Positions 1 through 7,378 of a stretch of 64,000 nt of DNA are shown here, in pieces (the stretch's first letter is position 1; each line of letters opens with the position of its first letter). The notes beneath the pieces are model-generated. The model worked only from the letters and a program-made list of their open reading frames with translations, had not been told where the DNA came from and did not search any database. This stretch comes from an uncultured bacterium (GTDB lineage Bacteria > Bacillota > Clostridia > Christensenellales > HGM11417): assembly GCA_905215695.1 (NCBI GenBank), contig CAJMQN010000004.1, positions 62,001-126,000 of the forward strand, given 5' to 3'. Both the position numbers and the translations under genes were made by a program.

Positions 1-257
1 AGTCGGGGACGCAGATAGACCGAATAGGAAGTTTCGTTGCCCGCAAGCACAATGCCGTTCCGGTCCTTGATGAGACCGCGCTCCGCCGTAATGGGAAGGT
101 CTCGGCTCCACTGTTCGAGCGCGCGTGCAGTCAGTTCCTTCCCATCGACCAGCGCGACATAACACAATCTGCCGAAAAGCAATAAAAAAAGGAAGGCTAT
201 CACAATAAATATTGCGAACAACCTTCTCTTTACCGTGTACTGTGTTTTATAAGCCAT
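1..257 (-). CDS. Penicillin-binding protein, FtsI/SpoVD type (N-terminal part, runs off window)
   Basis: This is the N-terminal 85 codons of a class B penicillin-binding protein, a transpeptidase that crosslinks septal or spore peptidoglycan outside the membrane. The visible protein has a basic start, one membrane segment at about residues 13-35, and then the typical juxtamembrane stretch containing RGLIKDRNGIVLA at about 60-72, which marks the start of the PBP dimerisation domain. The ATG at 257 follows GGAGGT with 7 bases of spacing. It is the fourth gene of the mraZ-rsmH-ftsL-like cluster, which is where ftsI or spoVD sits in Firmicutes. The catalytic domain lies beyond the window, so FtsI and SpoVD cannot be told apart here. 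Confidence 0.85.
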   Translation of the reverse strand, partial: MAYKTQYTVKRRLFAIFIVIAFLFLLLFGRLCYVALVDGKELTARALEQWSRDLPITAERGLIKDRNGIVLAGNETSYSVYLRPR

Positions 258-304
258 CACCGCGACCTCCGCCGAAATTCAGCAAAGCCGGGAGCCGGCG
301 AAAA

Positions 305-829
305 TTATTCCGCGAACGAATACCCCATATCCTTTGCAGCCTCGACGATTTCGTCCACGCGCAGGTCGCCGTTCAGCGAAGCCGCGTATTCCGTGCCGGC
401 GGTAACGGCGCTGCGCACTCTCGAAACTTCAGCCTCGAGACTTGAGGTGGAGACCGACAGACGCACGAGCGCAACGGCGTTTAAAATCACCACGAGCAGG
501 AGCGTGACGATTGCCGCGGCATAGACCGCAATCATCGCCTTTCCCTTTGCGCGGGGGCGCGCTTTCGCGACAGGCTTGGACTCCTCCTTTTTGAAGGGTT
601 CGCCGCGCAGAACGCGCAGGGTCGCCTCGGAGGGCAGGAGGTCGGGATTGAGCGTCTCAAAGGAGATATTGTCGCTGGTCTCGCTCTCGCTCTTCAAGTC
701 CAGAAACTCGTCATAGTTAATAACTTTCTGGTCCTTCTCGCGCTCGGCTTCGTCGATCAAAGAATAATAGGTTGCTCTCGTAGGCAACTTCAACTCTTCT
801 TCGGTCTCTTTCTTTGCTGTTACTAACAT
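305..829 (-). CDS. FtsL-like divisome membrane protein
   Basis: The 174-residue protein has a long charged cytoplasmic N-terminus (1-97), a single membrane helix at about 99-122 and a short heptad-like extracellular stretch at about 125-145. That bitopic plan and its position between rsmH and a class B PBP match FtsL, which recruits the septal synthase through FtsB/DivIC. Sequence similarity to FtsL is too low to see directly, so the call rests on topology and synteny. It is longer than most FtsL proteins (about 100-120 residues) because of the N-terminal extension. The ATG follows an AGGAGGAAGGAG purine run. Confidence 0.65.
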   Translation of the reverse strand: MLVTAKKETEEELKLPTRATYYSLIDEAEREKDQKVINYDEFLDLKSESETSDNISFETLNPDLLPSEATLRVLRGEPFKKEESKPVAKARPRAKGKAMIAVYAAAIVTLLLVVILNAVALVRLSVSTSSLEAEVSRVRSAVTAGTEYAASLNGDLRVDEIVEAAKDMGYSFAE

Positions 830-850
830 TTTATTCTCCTTCCTCCTCTT

Positions 851-1792
851 CTATTCCTTCTTTTGTGCAACCCGGAGTTTCGCACTCTCCGCTCTCGGGT
901 TGTTTCGACATTCGTCTTCGCTCGGAAGAATGGGCTTTCGTGTGATTACTTCCACCTCGCTCACCTTCCCGCACACGCACTTCGGCGCGCGCTTATCGCA
1001 GATGCAGTCCAGAGCCATATAGTTCAGGGTCTGCTTTACGATTCTGTCCTCCAGCGAGTGGAAGGTAATCACGCAGATTCTTCCGCCCGGCTTTAAGGCT
1101 CTCGTCCAGTTTTCAACGGCTTCCTTCAGATTGGCGAGCTCTCCGTTGACCTCGATTCGAATCGCCTGAAAGGTTCTCTTTGCGGGATGCCCGCCCTTTC
1201 GCCGCGCCGCTTCGGGGATGCTCTTATAGATGAGATCGCAGAGCTGACCGCAGGTCCGAATCGGTTCTCTTTCCCGCGCGCTCACGATGTTGTCTGCAAT
1301 TTTTCTCGAGAACTTCTCCTCTCCGTACTCGTACAGGATACGGGTCAGCTCCTCTCTCGTGTATCCGTTGACCACCTCATACGCGGACAAACTCTGCGAC
1401 CGGTCCATTCTCATGTCCAGCGCGGCGTCCTCCGCCCGATAGGAAAAACCTCTCTCGAAGTCATCCAGCTGCGGACTCGAGACCCCGAGGTCCATCAGTA
1501 CGCCGTCAACCTTTTGTACGCCTGCCTCCGCGAGAATCTCCACGGTGTTCACGAAATCGCTCTTGACGAAGGTCACGCGCTCCGCGTAATCCGCAAGTTT
1601 TTCCCGACAGAAGTCGATTGCGCTTTCGTCCTTGTCCACGCATATGAGCCGCGAAGTGCTTGTCCTCTTCAGAATTTCGAGGCTGTGTCCGCCCGCACCG
1701 AGCGTGCAGTCCACATAGACGCCGCCGTCCCTAAGATTCAAGTTTTCGAGGCTCTCCTCCCGCAGGACGGAGACGTGATAAAAGCTGTCCAT
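851..1792 (-). CDS. rsmH: 16S rRNA (cytosine-1402-N4)-methyltransferase RsmH (MraW)
   Basis: RsmH methylates N4 of C1402 in the 16S rRNA decoding centre using S-adenosylmethionine. The 313-residue length is normal. The SAM-binding motif VDCTLGAGGHS is at about 27-37, followed by the family motifs DGVLMDLGVSSPQLD and RTFQAIRIEVN and a C-terminal FHSLEDRIVK. The ATG begins directly after the mraZ stop codon (TAA then ATG), so translation is probably coupled to mraZ. Its place in the division cluster is conserved across bacteria. Confidence 0.97.
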   Translation of the reverse strand: MDSFYHVSVLREESLENLNLRDGGVYVDCTLGAGGHSLEILKRTSTSRLICVDKDESAIDFCREKLADYAERVTFVKSDFVNTVEILAEAGVQKVDGVLMDLGVSSPQLDDFERGFSYRAEDAALDMRMDRSQSLSAYEVVNGYTREELTRILYEYGEEKFSRKIADNIVSAREREPIRTCGQLCDLIYKSIPEAARRKGGHPAKRTFQAIRIEVNGELANLKEAVENWTRALKPGGRICVITFHSLEDRIVKQTLNYMALDCICDKRAPKCVCGKVSEVEVITRKPILPSEDECRNNPRAESAKLRVAQKKE

Positions 1793-2218
1793 TTAAAACT
1801 CGTACTTGGAGAGTCCGGAGATGAGTCCGTCGAAGTCCTCGTCCTCGTTGTACTTCTTCCAATTTTCCTGACTCCAGATTTCGACGCGGTCTCCCGAACC
1901 GATGACGACGACCTCTTTGTTGATTCCCGCGTACTCCCGCAGCATCTGCGGCACAAGGAATCGCCCCTGATTGTCCTCTTCTACGCTGTCGGCGGAAGAG
2001 AAAAACGCCCTCTGAAATTTTTTGGATTCGTTGTCGGAAAAATTGATGGAACGAAACTTCTCGGTGAGCTGTTCAAAGGCAGGCTTCGACAAAACGTAGA
2101 GGCACCCGCTGTCGCCCTTCGAAATGAAGTAGGTACAGCCGAGCTCCTCTTTGAATTTGGCAGGCATTCTCAACCTGCCCTTTTCATCGATTTTGTTGAA
2201 GTACGTTCCGATGAACAT
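1793..2218 (-). CDS. mraZ: Transcriptional regulator MraZ
   Basis: MraZ is a ring-forming DNA-binding protein that regulates the division and wall operon, including its own promoter. The 141-residue protein has two SpoVT/AbrB-like halves, each with the family signature: DEKGRLRMPAKF near residue 11 and DNQGRFLVPQML near residue 81. It is the first gene of the cluster and lies just downstream of a promoter packed with 10-bp-phased GTGGT-type repeats, the arrangement known to be bound by MraZ in other bacteria. The start follows AAGGTGAGG. Confidence 0.96.
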   Translation of the reverse strand: MFIGTYFNKIDEKGRLRMPAKFKEELGCTYFISKGDSGCLYVLSKPAFEQLTEKFRSINFSDNESKKFQRAFFSSADSVEEDNQGRFLVPQMLREYAGINKEVVVIGSGDRVEIWSQENWKKYNEDEDFDGLISGLSKYEF

Positions 2219-2247
2219 GGATACAAATCCTCACCTTTTGTGATTCT

Positions 2248-2276
2248 ATCTTATCACACCTTTTGACCATTTGCAA
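2248..2276 (-). promoter_or_regulatory. Promoter of mraZ operon
   Basis: On the minus strand the -35 box TTGCAA (2271-2276) is 17 bases from a -10 box TAAGAT (2248-2253), which has a TG one base upstream (extended -10). It lies about 30 bases before the mraZ start codon, and the repeat operator covers its -35 region and spacer. Confidence 0.7.
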
Positions 2277-2300
2277 CCACTTTCAACCACTTTTTTGCAC
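2256..2300 (-). promoter_or_regulatory. MraZ operator: 10-bp-phased direct repeats
   Basis: On the minus strand GTGGT (2286-2290), GTGGT (2276-2280), ATGGT (2266-2270) and GGTGT (2256-2260) follow each other with exactly 5 bases between them, and a weaker GTGCA (2296-2300) continues the phase. MraZ is known to bind tandem five-base G-rich repeats separated by 5 bases, and this array overlaps the promoter -35. Isolated GTGGT copies at 2327-2331 and 2422-2426 are out of the main array. Autoregulation is inferred. Confidence 0.75.
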
Positions 2301-2586
2301 TTTTTTCTGAAAAATTTTCCATTATGACCACTTTTACCCCCTAAAAACCCCATTCCGTGCCCACTCGCAAAACACACGTTCGGATTTAATACAATTTCCG
2401 AAACTTTGTTCGCACGTTTCAACCACTTTGCGCCCCGCTGCCTTTTCGTTCTCTCCCGCCGTTTTCCCGATTTCTTTTTCCTCGACTCCTTTTTCTCGAC
2501 TCCTTTTTCTCGACTCCTTGTTTTCCAAACTTCCGCACACAAAAAAAACGCCCCGGTTTCCCGAAGCGCAGTTTCCAAACGATTTT
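2301..2586. other. Long non-coding stretch upstream of mraZ
   Basis: This region between mraZ and the phosphoesterase gene has no convincing gene. It is rich in A/T and in C/T on the plus strand and contains a 14-bp tandem repeat (2481-2522) and two isolated GTGGT motifs. The open frames seen here are low-complexity Lys/Arg/Glu translations and do not look like proteins. Part of it may be the 3' untranslated end of the upstream transcript or a distal regulatory region of mraZ. Confidence 0.5.
2481..2522. repeat. 14-bp tandem repeat, three copies
   Basis: The unit CTCGACTCCTTTTT occurs at 2481-2494 and 2495-2508 and, with one change, at 2509-2522. Fourteen bases is not a multiple of three, which argues against coding. 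The array could vary in copy number between strains. Confidence 0.85.
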
Positions 2587-3291
2587 CTATTTTTGTCTGA
2601 AGAGGTCTATTTCCCGGAGCCTGTGTCCGAGTTGGTCGCATGAGGTCAGATAGTACGGAATATTGTCCTTGAAGAGCAAAAGGTCACAGCGGGCGTCCTT
2701 CCCGTGCAGATGCCCATAGACAACGGCGTCCACGCTTGCCTCCCGCGCGAGCGTTGTCATTTCGCTGTCGCACCGCCGCACGTTGAAGGGCGGGTAATGC
2801 GTCAGAAGAATCACGCGGTCCTCCTCTCTTCGCATATCCTGCATCGCCTTTAGAGAGAGTTTAAGCCGCTCCACCTCCCGGGCGAAAATCTTTTTGTCCT
2901 CCTCTCCGTTCCGTTCGTCAACCGTCCATCCCCGCGTACCGCAGACGAGCACGTCGTCGAAACGCATACAGTCGTTCTGCAAAAGAAAGAACCCCGAGGG
3001 AACGCTCTCCCGAAGTTTCTTGATGCTCTTCCACCAGTAATCGTGATTGCCCCGACACATGACCTTTTTCCCGGGGAGCGCGGCAATGCGTTCGAAATCA
3101 GGCAAAGCCTCCTCCGTCGTCATGCCCCAGCTGAAATCTCCCGCGAGCAGAACAAGATCCTCCTCGCCCACCCGGGCGCGCCAATCTTCCTCGATATTTT
3201 CCAGATAATTCTCCCAATTTGCGCCGAAAATATCCATGGGTTTTTCGGTCACCGTCGAGAGGTGTAAATCGCTGATTGCAAAAATTTTCAT
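2587..3291 (-). CDS. Calcineurin-like metallophosphoesterase
   Basis: The 234-residue protein has the complete metallophosphoesterase motif set: DLH at 8-10, GDFSWG at 51-56, GNHDYWW at 81-87, a later THYPPF and a C-terminal YGHLHG, which together bind two metal ions. The substrate is not evident; homologues act on phosphoesters and cyclic nucleotides. The frame is open further upstream, but the ATG at 3291 gives the usual start directly before the first motif (MKIFAISDLHLS). Only a weak ribosome binding site precedes it. It stands alone between the mraZ leader and a terminator. Confidence 0.85.
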   Translation of the reverse strand: MKIFAISDLHLSTVTEKPMDIFGANWENYLENIEEDWRARVGEEDLVLLAGDFSWGMTTEEALPDFERIAALPGKKVMCRGNHDYWWKSIKKLRESVPSGFFLLQNDCMRFDDVLVCGTRGWTVDERNGEEDKKIFAREVERLKLSLKAMQDMRREEDRVILLTHYPPFNVRRCDSEMTTLAREASVDAVVYGHLHGKDARCDLLLFKDNIPYYLTSCDQLGHRLREIDLFRQK

Positions 3292-3365
3292 ACACTCATC
3301 ATAACAGAAAAACGCTTTTTTTGCAACCCTTTCCCGCCGCAGTCGCGTATCTTCCGCACGCGACA

Positions 3366-3395
3366 AGAACCCCCGACCCTTCGGTCGGAGGTTCT
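3366..3395 (-). terminator. Intrinsic terminator of the 3419-4060 gene
   Basis: The minus-strand transcript forms a 13-bp stem (AGAACCTCCGACC, with one G-U pair) closed by a GAAG loop. It is followed by a short T-rich stretch, so it is a moderate terminator. Confidence 0.6.
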
Positions 3396-3418
3396 ATGTA
3401 TGCTGAACAGGTGTTGTT

Positions 3419-4060
3419 TTAGTTTCCGGCGCCCGGAAAGAGCGGCAGTTCGAAGTACGTCGCGCAAACTTCCTGGTTGTAGGGCAGGCATGCCGGAATC
3501 GGGCAGTAGCCGTAGGAAGGAACGAGCAGTTCGACGTCCACGACGACTTTCAGAATCACGGTGATACACGCCGTCACGTTGAACTGATCGGTGGCGACGT
3601 ACGTACCCTCCGGACAAACCGCGCCGGTAACGGCTTCGATTTCGTAGGGAATGACGGAAGCCTCGGGAATGTGCAGAATCACGTCCTTGGGAACGGTGAT
3701 TTCCGCGATGCCCTTGCCCTCCACGCCGTTCGCGTCCACATAGACCACGTCAAGATAGAGCGTAACGTCAGCCTGTACGCGGGAATATGTGGGTTTGTCT
3801 TCGAGCTGATCGACGATCAGATTGGAGACCACGCCCCGCGCCGTTCTGGACTTCGCACTGATGAACGTGAGCGGCGAGACGGGATTGGCGGGAACCGGAT
3901 CCACAATCGTCACCGTGACGTCCTCTTCCGTAACCTGCGAAATGCACGCGTCAAAGACCTTTTTGACCTGAATACATACCTTTTCGCAGAGGCCGTTTAT
4001 GGGATTCCCCGAAATCGGGCCCGGAAATTTGTCCGATTGGAAATTATTGAAAAACGACAT
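3419..4060 (-). CDS. Unrecognised beta-rich protein, possibly spore-surface related
   Basis: I cannot assign a function. The 213-residue protein has no signal peptide or membrane helix, is rich in Val, Thr and Pro with alternating hydrophobic residues (probably all beta), and has clustered cysteines at 25, 29 and 39 and near the C-terminus (GYCPIPACLPYNQEVC). Proteins of this style, with a CEKVCIQVKKVFDAC start, occur widely in spore-forming Clostridia as uncharacterised proteins. That recollection is inference and not a domain match. A perfect AGGAGGT site precedes the ATG, and a terminator follows, so it is a monocistronic and well translated gene. Upstream, CATATCAT resembles a sporulation sigma-E/K -10 element. 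Confidence 0.6.
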   Translation of the reverse strand: MSFFNNFQSDKFPGPISGNPINGLCEKVCIQVKKVFDACISQVTEEDVTVTIVDPVPANPVSPLTFISAKSRTARGVVSNLIVDQLEDKPTYSRVQADVTLYLDVVYVDANGVEGKGIAEITVPKDVILHIPEASVIPYEIEAVTGAVCPEGTYVATDQFNVTACITVILKVVVDVELLVPSYGYCPIPACLPYNQEVCATYFELPLFPGAGN

Positions 4061-4144
4061 CTTTTTACCTCCTATTTTTCTTTAGTCAGCAATATTCTAC
4101 TGCTATACTATATTCCATGATATGATATTTTTATTCCAAGTGTT

Positions 4145-4172
4145 AAAAAAGCCGGCGGTTTTCCCCGCCGGC
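4145..4172 (-). terminator. Intrinsic terminator after engB
   Basis: The minus-strand transcript forms GCCGGCGG paired with CCGCCGGC around a short loop, followed by six T residues. It ends the lon-engB transcript. Confidence 0.9.
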
Positions 4173-4181
4173 AAAAGAAGT

Positions 4182-4772
4182 TCAGATTTGGTTTTCAAGA
4201 ATTTCGGAAAGGAGCGTGAGCACCTTGTCCTTGCCCGTCTTTTTCTCGCTCGAAACCGAAAAGATATTTCCGATTCCCAGCCGCAGAGACGCCGCAATGG
4301 CGGACAATCGGGGCTTGATTTCGCTCTTTTTGAGCTTGTCCTCCTTGGTCGCGATCACCGAAAACGGAATGGTGTGCGCATAGAGGTAATCCACAAGCAT
4401 CTTGTCCTCAGCAGTCGGGTCATGACGAATATCGACAAGCAGAACAACGCGCTTTAAATTCGGCTCGCAGAGAAGATAATCCTCGAGGAAAATCCCCCAC
4501 TTCTCCTGCTCCTCCTTGGGCGCTTTCGCGAACCCATAGCCGGGCAGATCCACGAGGAGAAAGCTCCCGAAATCGAAATAGTTGACGAGCCGGGTTCTTC
4601 CGGGCGTATTCGAAGTGCGAGCAAGCTTACCGTGGTTTGCAAGGAAATTGATAAAACTCGACTTCCCGACATTGGATTTGCCCGCAACGGCAATCTGCGG
4701 CTTGTCGCTGTGCAGAAAGTTCGAACGGTCGGAAGCGGACTTGACAAACACCGCGTTCTTGATTTCGATCAT
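4182..4772 (-). CDS. engB: Ribosome biogenesis GTP-binding protein EngB (YsxC)
   Basis: EngB is an essential GTPase needed for late 50S subunit assembly. The 196-residue protein has G1 GKSNVGKSSF at 31-40, the switch I TPGRT at 56-60, G3 DLPGYG at 75-80 and G4 TKED at 142-145, all as in the TrmE-Era-EngA-YihA family. It follows lon with a 42-base gap and shares its transcript, as in Bacillus, where lon and ysxC are also adjacent. Confidence 0.96.
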   Translation of the reverse strand: MIEIKNAVFVKSASDRSNFLHSDKPQIAVAGKSNVGKSSFINFLANHGKLARTSNTPGRTRLVNYFDFGSFLLVDLPGYGFAKAPKEEQEKWGIFLEDYLLCEPNLKRVVLLVDIRHDPTAEDKMLVDYLYAHTIPFSVIATKEDKLKKSEIKPRLSAIAASLRLGIGNIFSVSSEKKTGKDKVLTLLSEILENQI

Positions 4773-4814
4773 GATTCTCTTTCTCCTGTCCGAGGCGCAA
4801 AGGACGCAACGGGT

Positions 4815-7190
4815 TTATTTTTTCGCCTTTGCAGAGGGCTCGAGCGCAGTATCGAACACCGTGTCGATTTCCTCCGCGGGCACGAATGTGACCTCTCGCC
4901 TGATTTTCTCGGGGAATTCTGCAATATCCCGCTCGTTTTCCTTGGGGATAATGACGGTGCGGATACCGACCCGATGCGCGGCAAGAGATTTCTCTTTGAG
5001 TCCGCCGATGGGCAGAACCTTGCCCCGCAAGGTGATTTCTCCCGTCATAGCGACGTCGCAGCGAACGGGACGCTTGGTGACCGCCGAAAGAATCGCGGTC
5101 GCGATCGTAATGCCCGCGCTCGGTCCGTCCTTCGGCGTTGCCCCCTCCGGCACGTGAATGTGAATGTCGTTCTTGGAAAACACTTCGCTGTCTATGCGGT
5201 ACTTTTCGGCGTTGGCGCGAATCAGGCTGATTGCCGTGCGCGCGGACTCCTTCATGACGTCGCCGAGACTTCCGGTCAGGAGAATCTCACCCTTGCCCTT
5301 CATGAGCGATACCTCGATTGTCAGGGTGGTTCCCCCGACGCTCGTCCAAGCGAGTCCCGTCGCCGCGCCGACTTCGTTTTTGCGGCTTGCGACGTCGTTT
5401 AAAAATTTCGGAACGCCCAAAAGTTCGGAGAGATGCTCGGAACGAACCTCATATTTTTTGAGCTCTCCCTTGGAATCCACCACCATTTTGGCAACCTTGC
5501 GGCAGACGCTCCCGATCTCGCGCTCGAGATTGCGGACGCCGGATTCCCGCGTGTAGCCCGAAATCGTCTCCCGGAGCACATCGTCGGGATAGTCCAAAAA
5601 GTCCTCCGAAAGCCCGTTTTCGCGCTCCTGCTTTTTAATGAGATGGCGCTTTGCAATCTCGACTTTCTCGTCCTCGGTATATCCGGTCAGGTTGATGACC
5701 TCCATGCGGTCGAGAAGGGGCGCGGGGATACTTTCAACATTGTTCGCCGTCGTGATGAACATGACCTTTGAGAGGTCGTACGGAATTTCGAGATAGTGGT
5801 CGCGGAAGGTATTGTTCTGCTCGGGGTCCAGCACTTCGAGCATCGCGCTCGCGGGGTCGCCGCGGAAGTCGCTGGACATCTTGTCGATTTCGTCCAACAA
5901 AAATACGGGATTGATACTCTTCGCCTGCTTCATGTGGTAGAGAATACGCCCGGGAATCGCGCCGATATAGGTCTTGCGGTGTCCGCGGATTTCCGCCTCA
6001 TCCCGCACGCCTCCGAGACTCATGCGCACATAATTGCGCCCGAGCGCCCGCGCAATCGACCGCACGATCGAGGTCTTGCCCACCCCGGGAGGACCTGCAA
6101 AACAGAGGATCGGACCTTTTATAGACTTTGTCAGACTGCATACGGCAAGGTATTCGACAATGCGGTCCTTGACCTTCTCGAGACCGTAGTGGTCCTCGTC
6201 GAGAATTTCCCTCGCGCGGGTCAGATCCTCGTTGTCCACCGTCGTCACGCTCCAGGGGAGTTCGGTCACGCACTCGACATAGTTGCGAAGAACCGCTGCC
6301 TCCGGACTCGAGGGCTGCATACGCGACATGCGCGAAATTTCTTTTAAGACCTTCTCCTCCGAATCCTTATCAGGGATTCCGAGCTTTTGCACCTTCTGCG
6401 TCCACTCCGCAACTTCGTCCGTTCCGTCTCCAAGCTCATCCGAAATCGCCTTCATCTGCTCGCGCAAGAAGTATTCCTTTTGATTGCTGTCAATGGATTT
6501 CTTGACCTTGGAGCTGATACGGCGCTCGATTTTTCCGATTTCAACCTCGTTTGCGAGAGTCTTTGCGATAAATTCAAGCCTCTTGACCGTATCCCCTTCC
6601 CGAAGAACAGTCTGCTTGTCCTTGTCCTTCACGATCAGCCCCGCCGCCACGCCGTCGCAGAGCGCGTTGTAATCCTCCTCGCCCTCGACCGCGAGAATCA
6701 CGTCGTCCGTAATTCGGTTGTCGATGTTTTTGAATGCGCGCAGAGTCTCCAATATATTGCGCTTGACCGCTTCGCAGGTCTCGGGATCGCCCGGTTTTAT
6801 CTCAAGCGGCGAGACTTCGACCAAAAAACGTTCCTCTGTCTCGACATACCGCTCTATCTGCGCACGGTACATGCCCTGCACCAAAATGCGGGTGTTTTCG
6901 CCGGGAAGTTTGACCACCTGCTTGATGCGCGCCACCGTTCCGACGGGCAGAATATCCACCGCCGAAGGGTCGGAGATTACCGCGTTCTTCTGCGGCGCGA
7001 GGAGCACAAGGCTGTCCGTTTCCGCCGCGAGCGTCACCGCGGCAATCGATTTTTCCCTGCCGATGTCGAAGTGCACCGAGGCGCTCGGAAACACCACCAA
7101 ACCCCGAAGGGCAATCATCGGCAATATCCTGTTTTCGGGCGTTGTACGCGCCGGCTGTTCTCTGTTTTCCTGCTCGTTGGTTTCGCTCAT
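4815..7190 (-). CDS. lon: ATP-dependent protease Lon (LonA)
   Basis: Lon degrades misfolded and regulatory proteins in the cytoplasm. The 791-residue protein has the LonA order: an N-terminal substrate-binding domain, an AAA+ module with Walker A GPPGVGKTS and a DEIDKMSSDFRGDP Walker B region, and the C-terminal protease domain with the Ser-Lys dyad (Ser691 in PKDGPSAG and Lys near 734 in GGLKEK). Length and motifs are complete. It has its own promoter and is cotranscribed with engB. No HrcA/CIRCE-like inverted repeat is visible upstream. Confidence 0.98.
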   Translation of the reverse strand: MSETNEQENREQPARTTPENRILPMIALRGLVVFPSASVHFDIGREKSIAAVTLAAETDSLVLLAPQKNAVISDPSAVDILPVGTVARIKQVVKLPGENTRILVQGMYRAQIERYVETEERFLVEVSPLEIKPGDPETCEAVKRNILETLRAFKNIDNRITDDVILAVEGEEDYNALCDGVAAGLIVKDKDKQTVLREGDTVKRLEFIAKTLANEVEIGKIERRISSKVKKSIDSNQKEYFLREQMKAISDELGDGTDEVAEWTQKVQKLGIPDKDSEEKVLKEISRMSRMQPSSPEAAVLRNYVECVTELPWSVTTVDNEDLTRAREILDEDHYGLEKVKDRIVEYLAVCSLTKSIKGPILCFAGPPGVGKTSIVRSIARALGRNYVRMSLGGVRDEAEIRGHRKTYIGAIPGRILYHMKQAKSINPVFLLDEIDKMSSDFRGDPASAMLEVLDPEQNNTFRDHYLEIPYDLSKVMFITTANNVESIPAPLLDRMEVINLTGYTEDEKVEIAKRHLIKKQERENGLSEDFLDYPDDVLRETISGYTRESGVRNLEREIGSVCRKVAKMVVDSKGELKKYEVRSEHLSELLGVPKFLNDVASRKNEVGAATGLAWTSVGGTTLTIEVSLMKGKGEILLTGSLGDVMKESARTAISLIRANAEKYRIDSEVFSKNDIHIHVPEGATPKDGPSAGITIATAILSAVTKRPVRCDVAMTGEITLRGKVLPIGGLKEKSLAAHRVGIRTVIIPKENERDIAEFPEKIRREVTFVPAEEIDTVFDTALEPSAKAKK

Positions 7191-7216
7191 TTTATCGTCC
7201 TCACGTAATTGGTTCT

Positions 7217-7245
7217 ATTATATCGTAATATCCGCAATTTTGCAA
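7217..7245 (-). promoter_or_regulatory. Promoter of lon-engB
   Basis: On the minus strand TTGCAA (7240-7245) is 17 bases from TATAAT (7217-7222), about 27 bases before the lon start codon. Confidence 0.8.
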
Positions 7246-7320
7246 GAATAAGTCAAGGGCAAAAATTTGTAAGAATTTTTGCGCAAAAAACGCTACGGAT
7301 TTTACTCTTTTCTACAAAAT

Positions 7321-7345
7321 GACCCCCGTGCGGCACACGGAGGTC
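7321..7345 (-). terminator. Intrinsic terminator after clpX
   Basis: The minus-strand transcript pairs GACCTCCGTG with CACGGGGGTC (one G-U pair) and continues into ATTTTG. The T-run is short, so termination may be partial. Confidence 0.7.
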
Positions 7346-7378
7346 AAAATTTTATCTGTTTATGCGATTTTCGGGGGT

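Noticed and set aside
2246..2641. Open frame of 131 codons upstream of mraZ on the minus strand
   Set aside because: It covers the mraZ promoter and operator, is Lys/Arg/Glu-rich low complexity and crosses a 14-bp repeat that would change frame.
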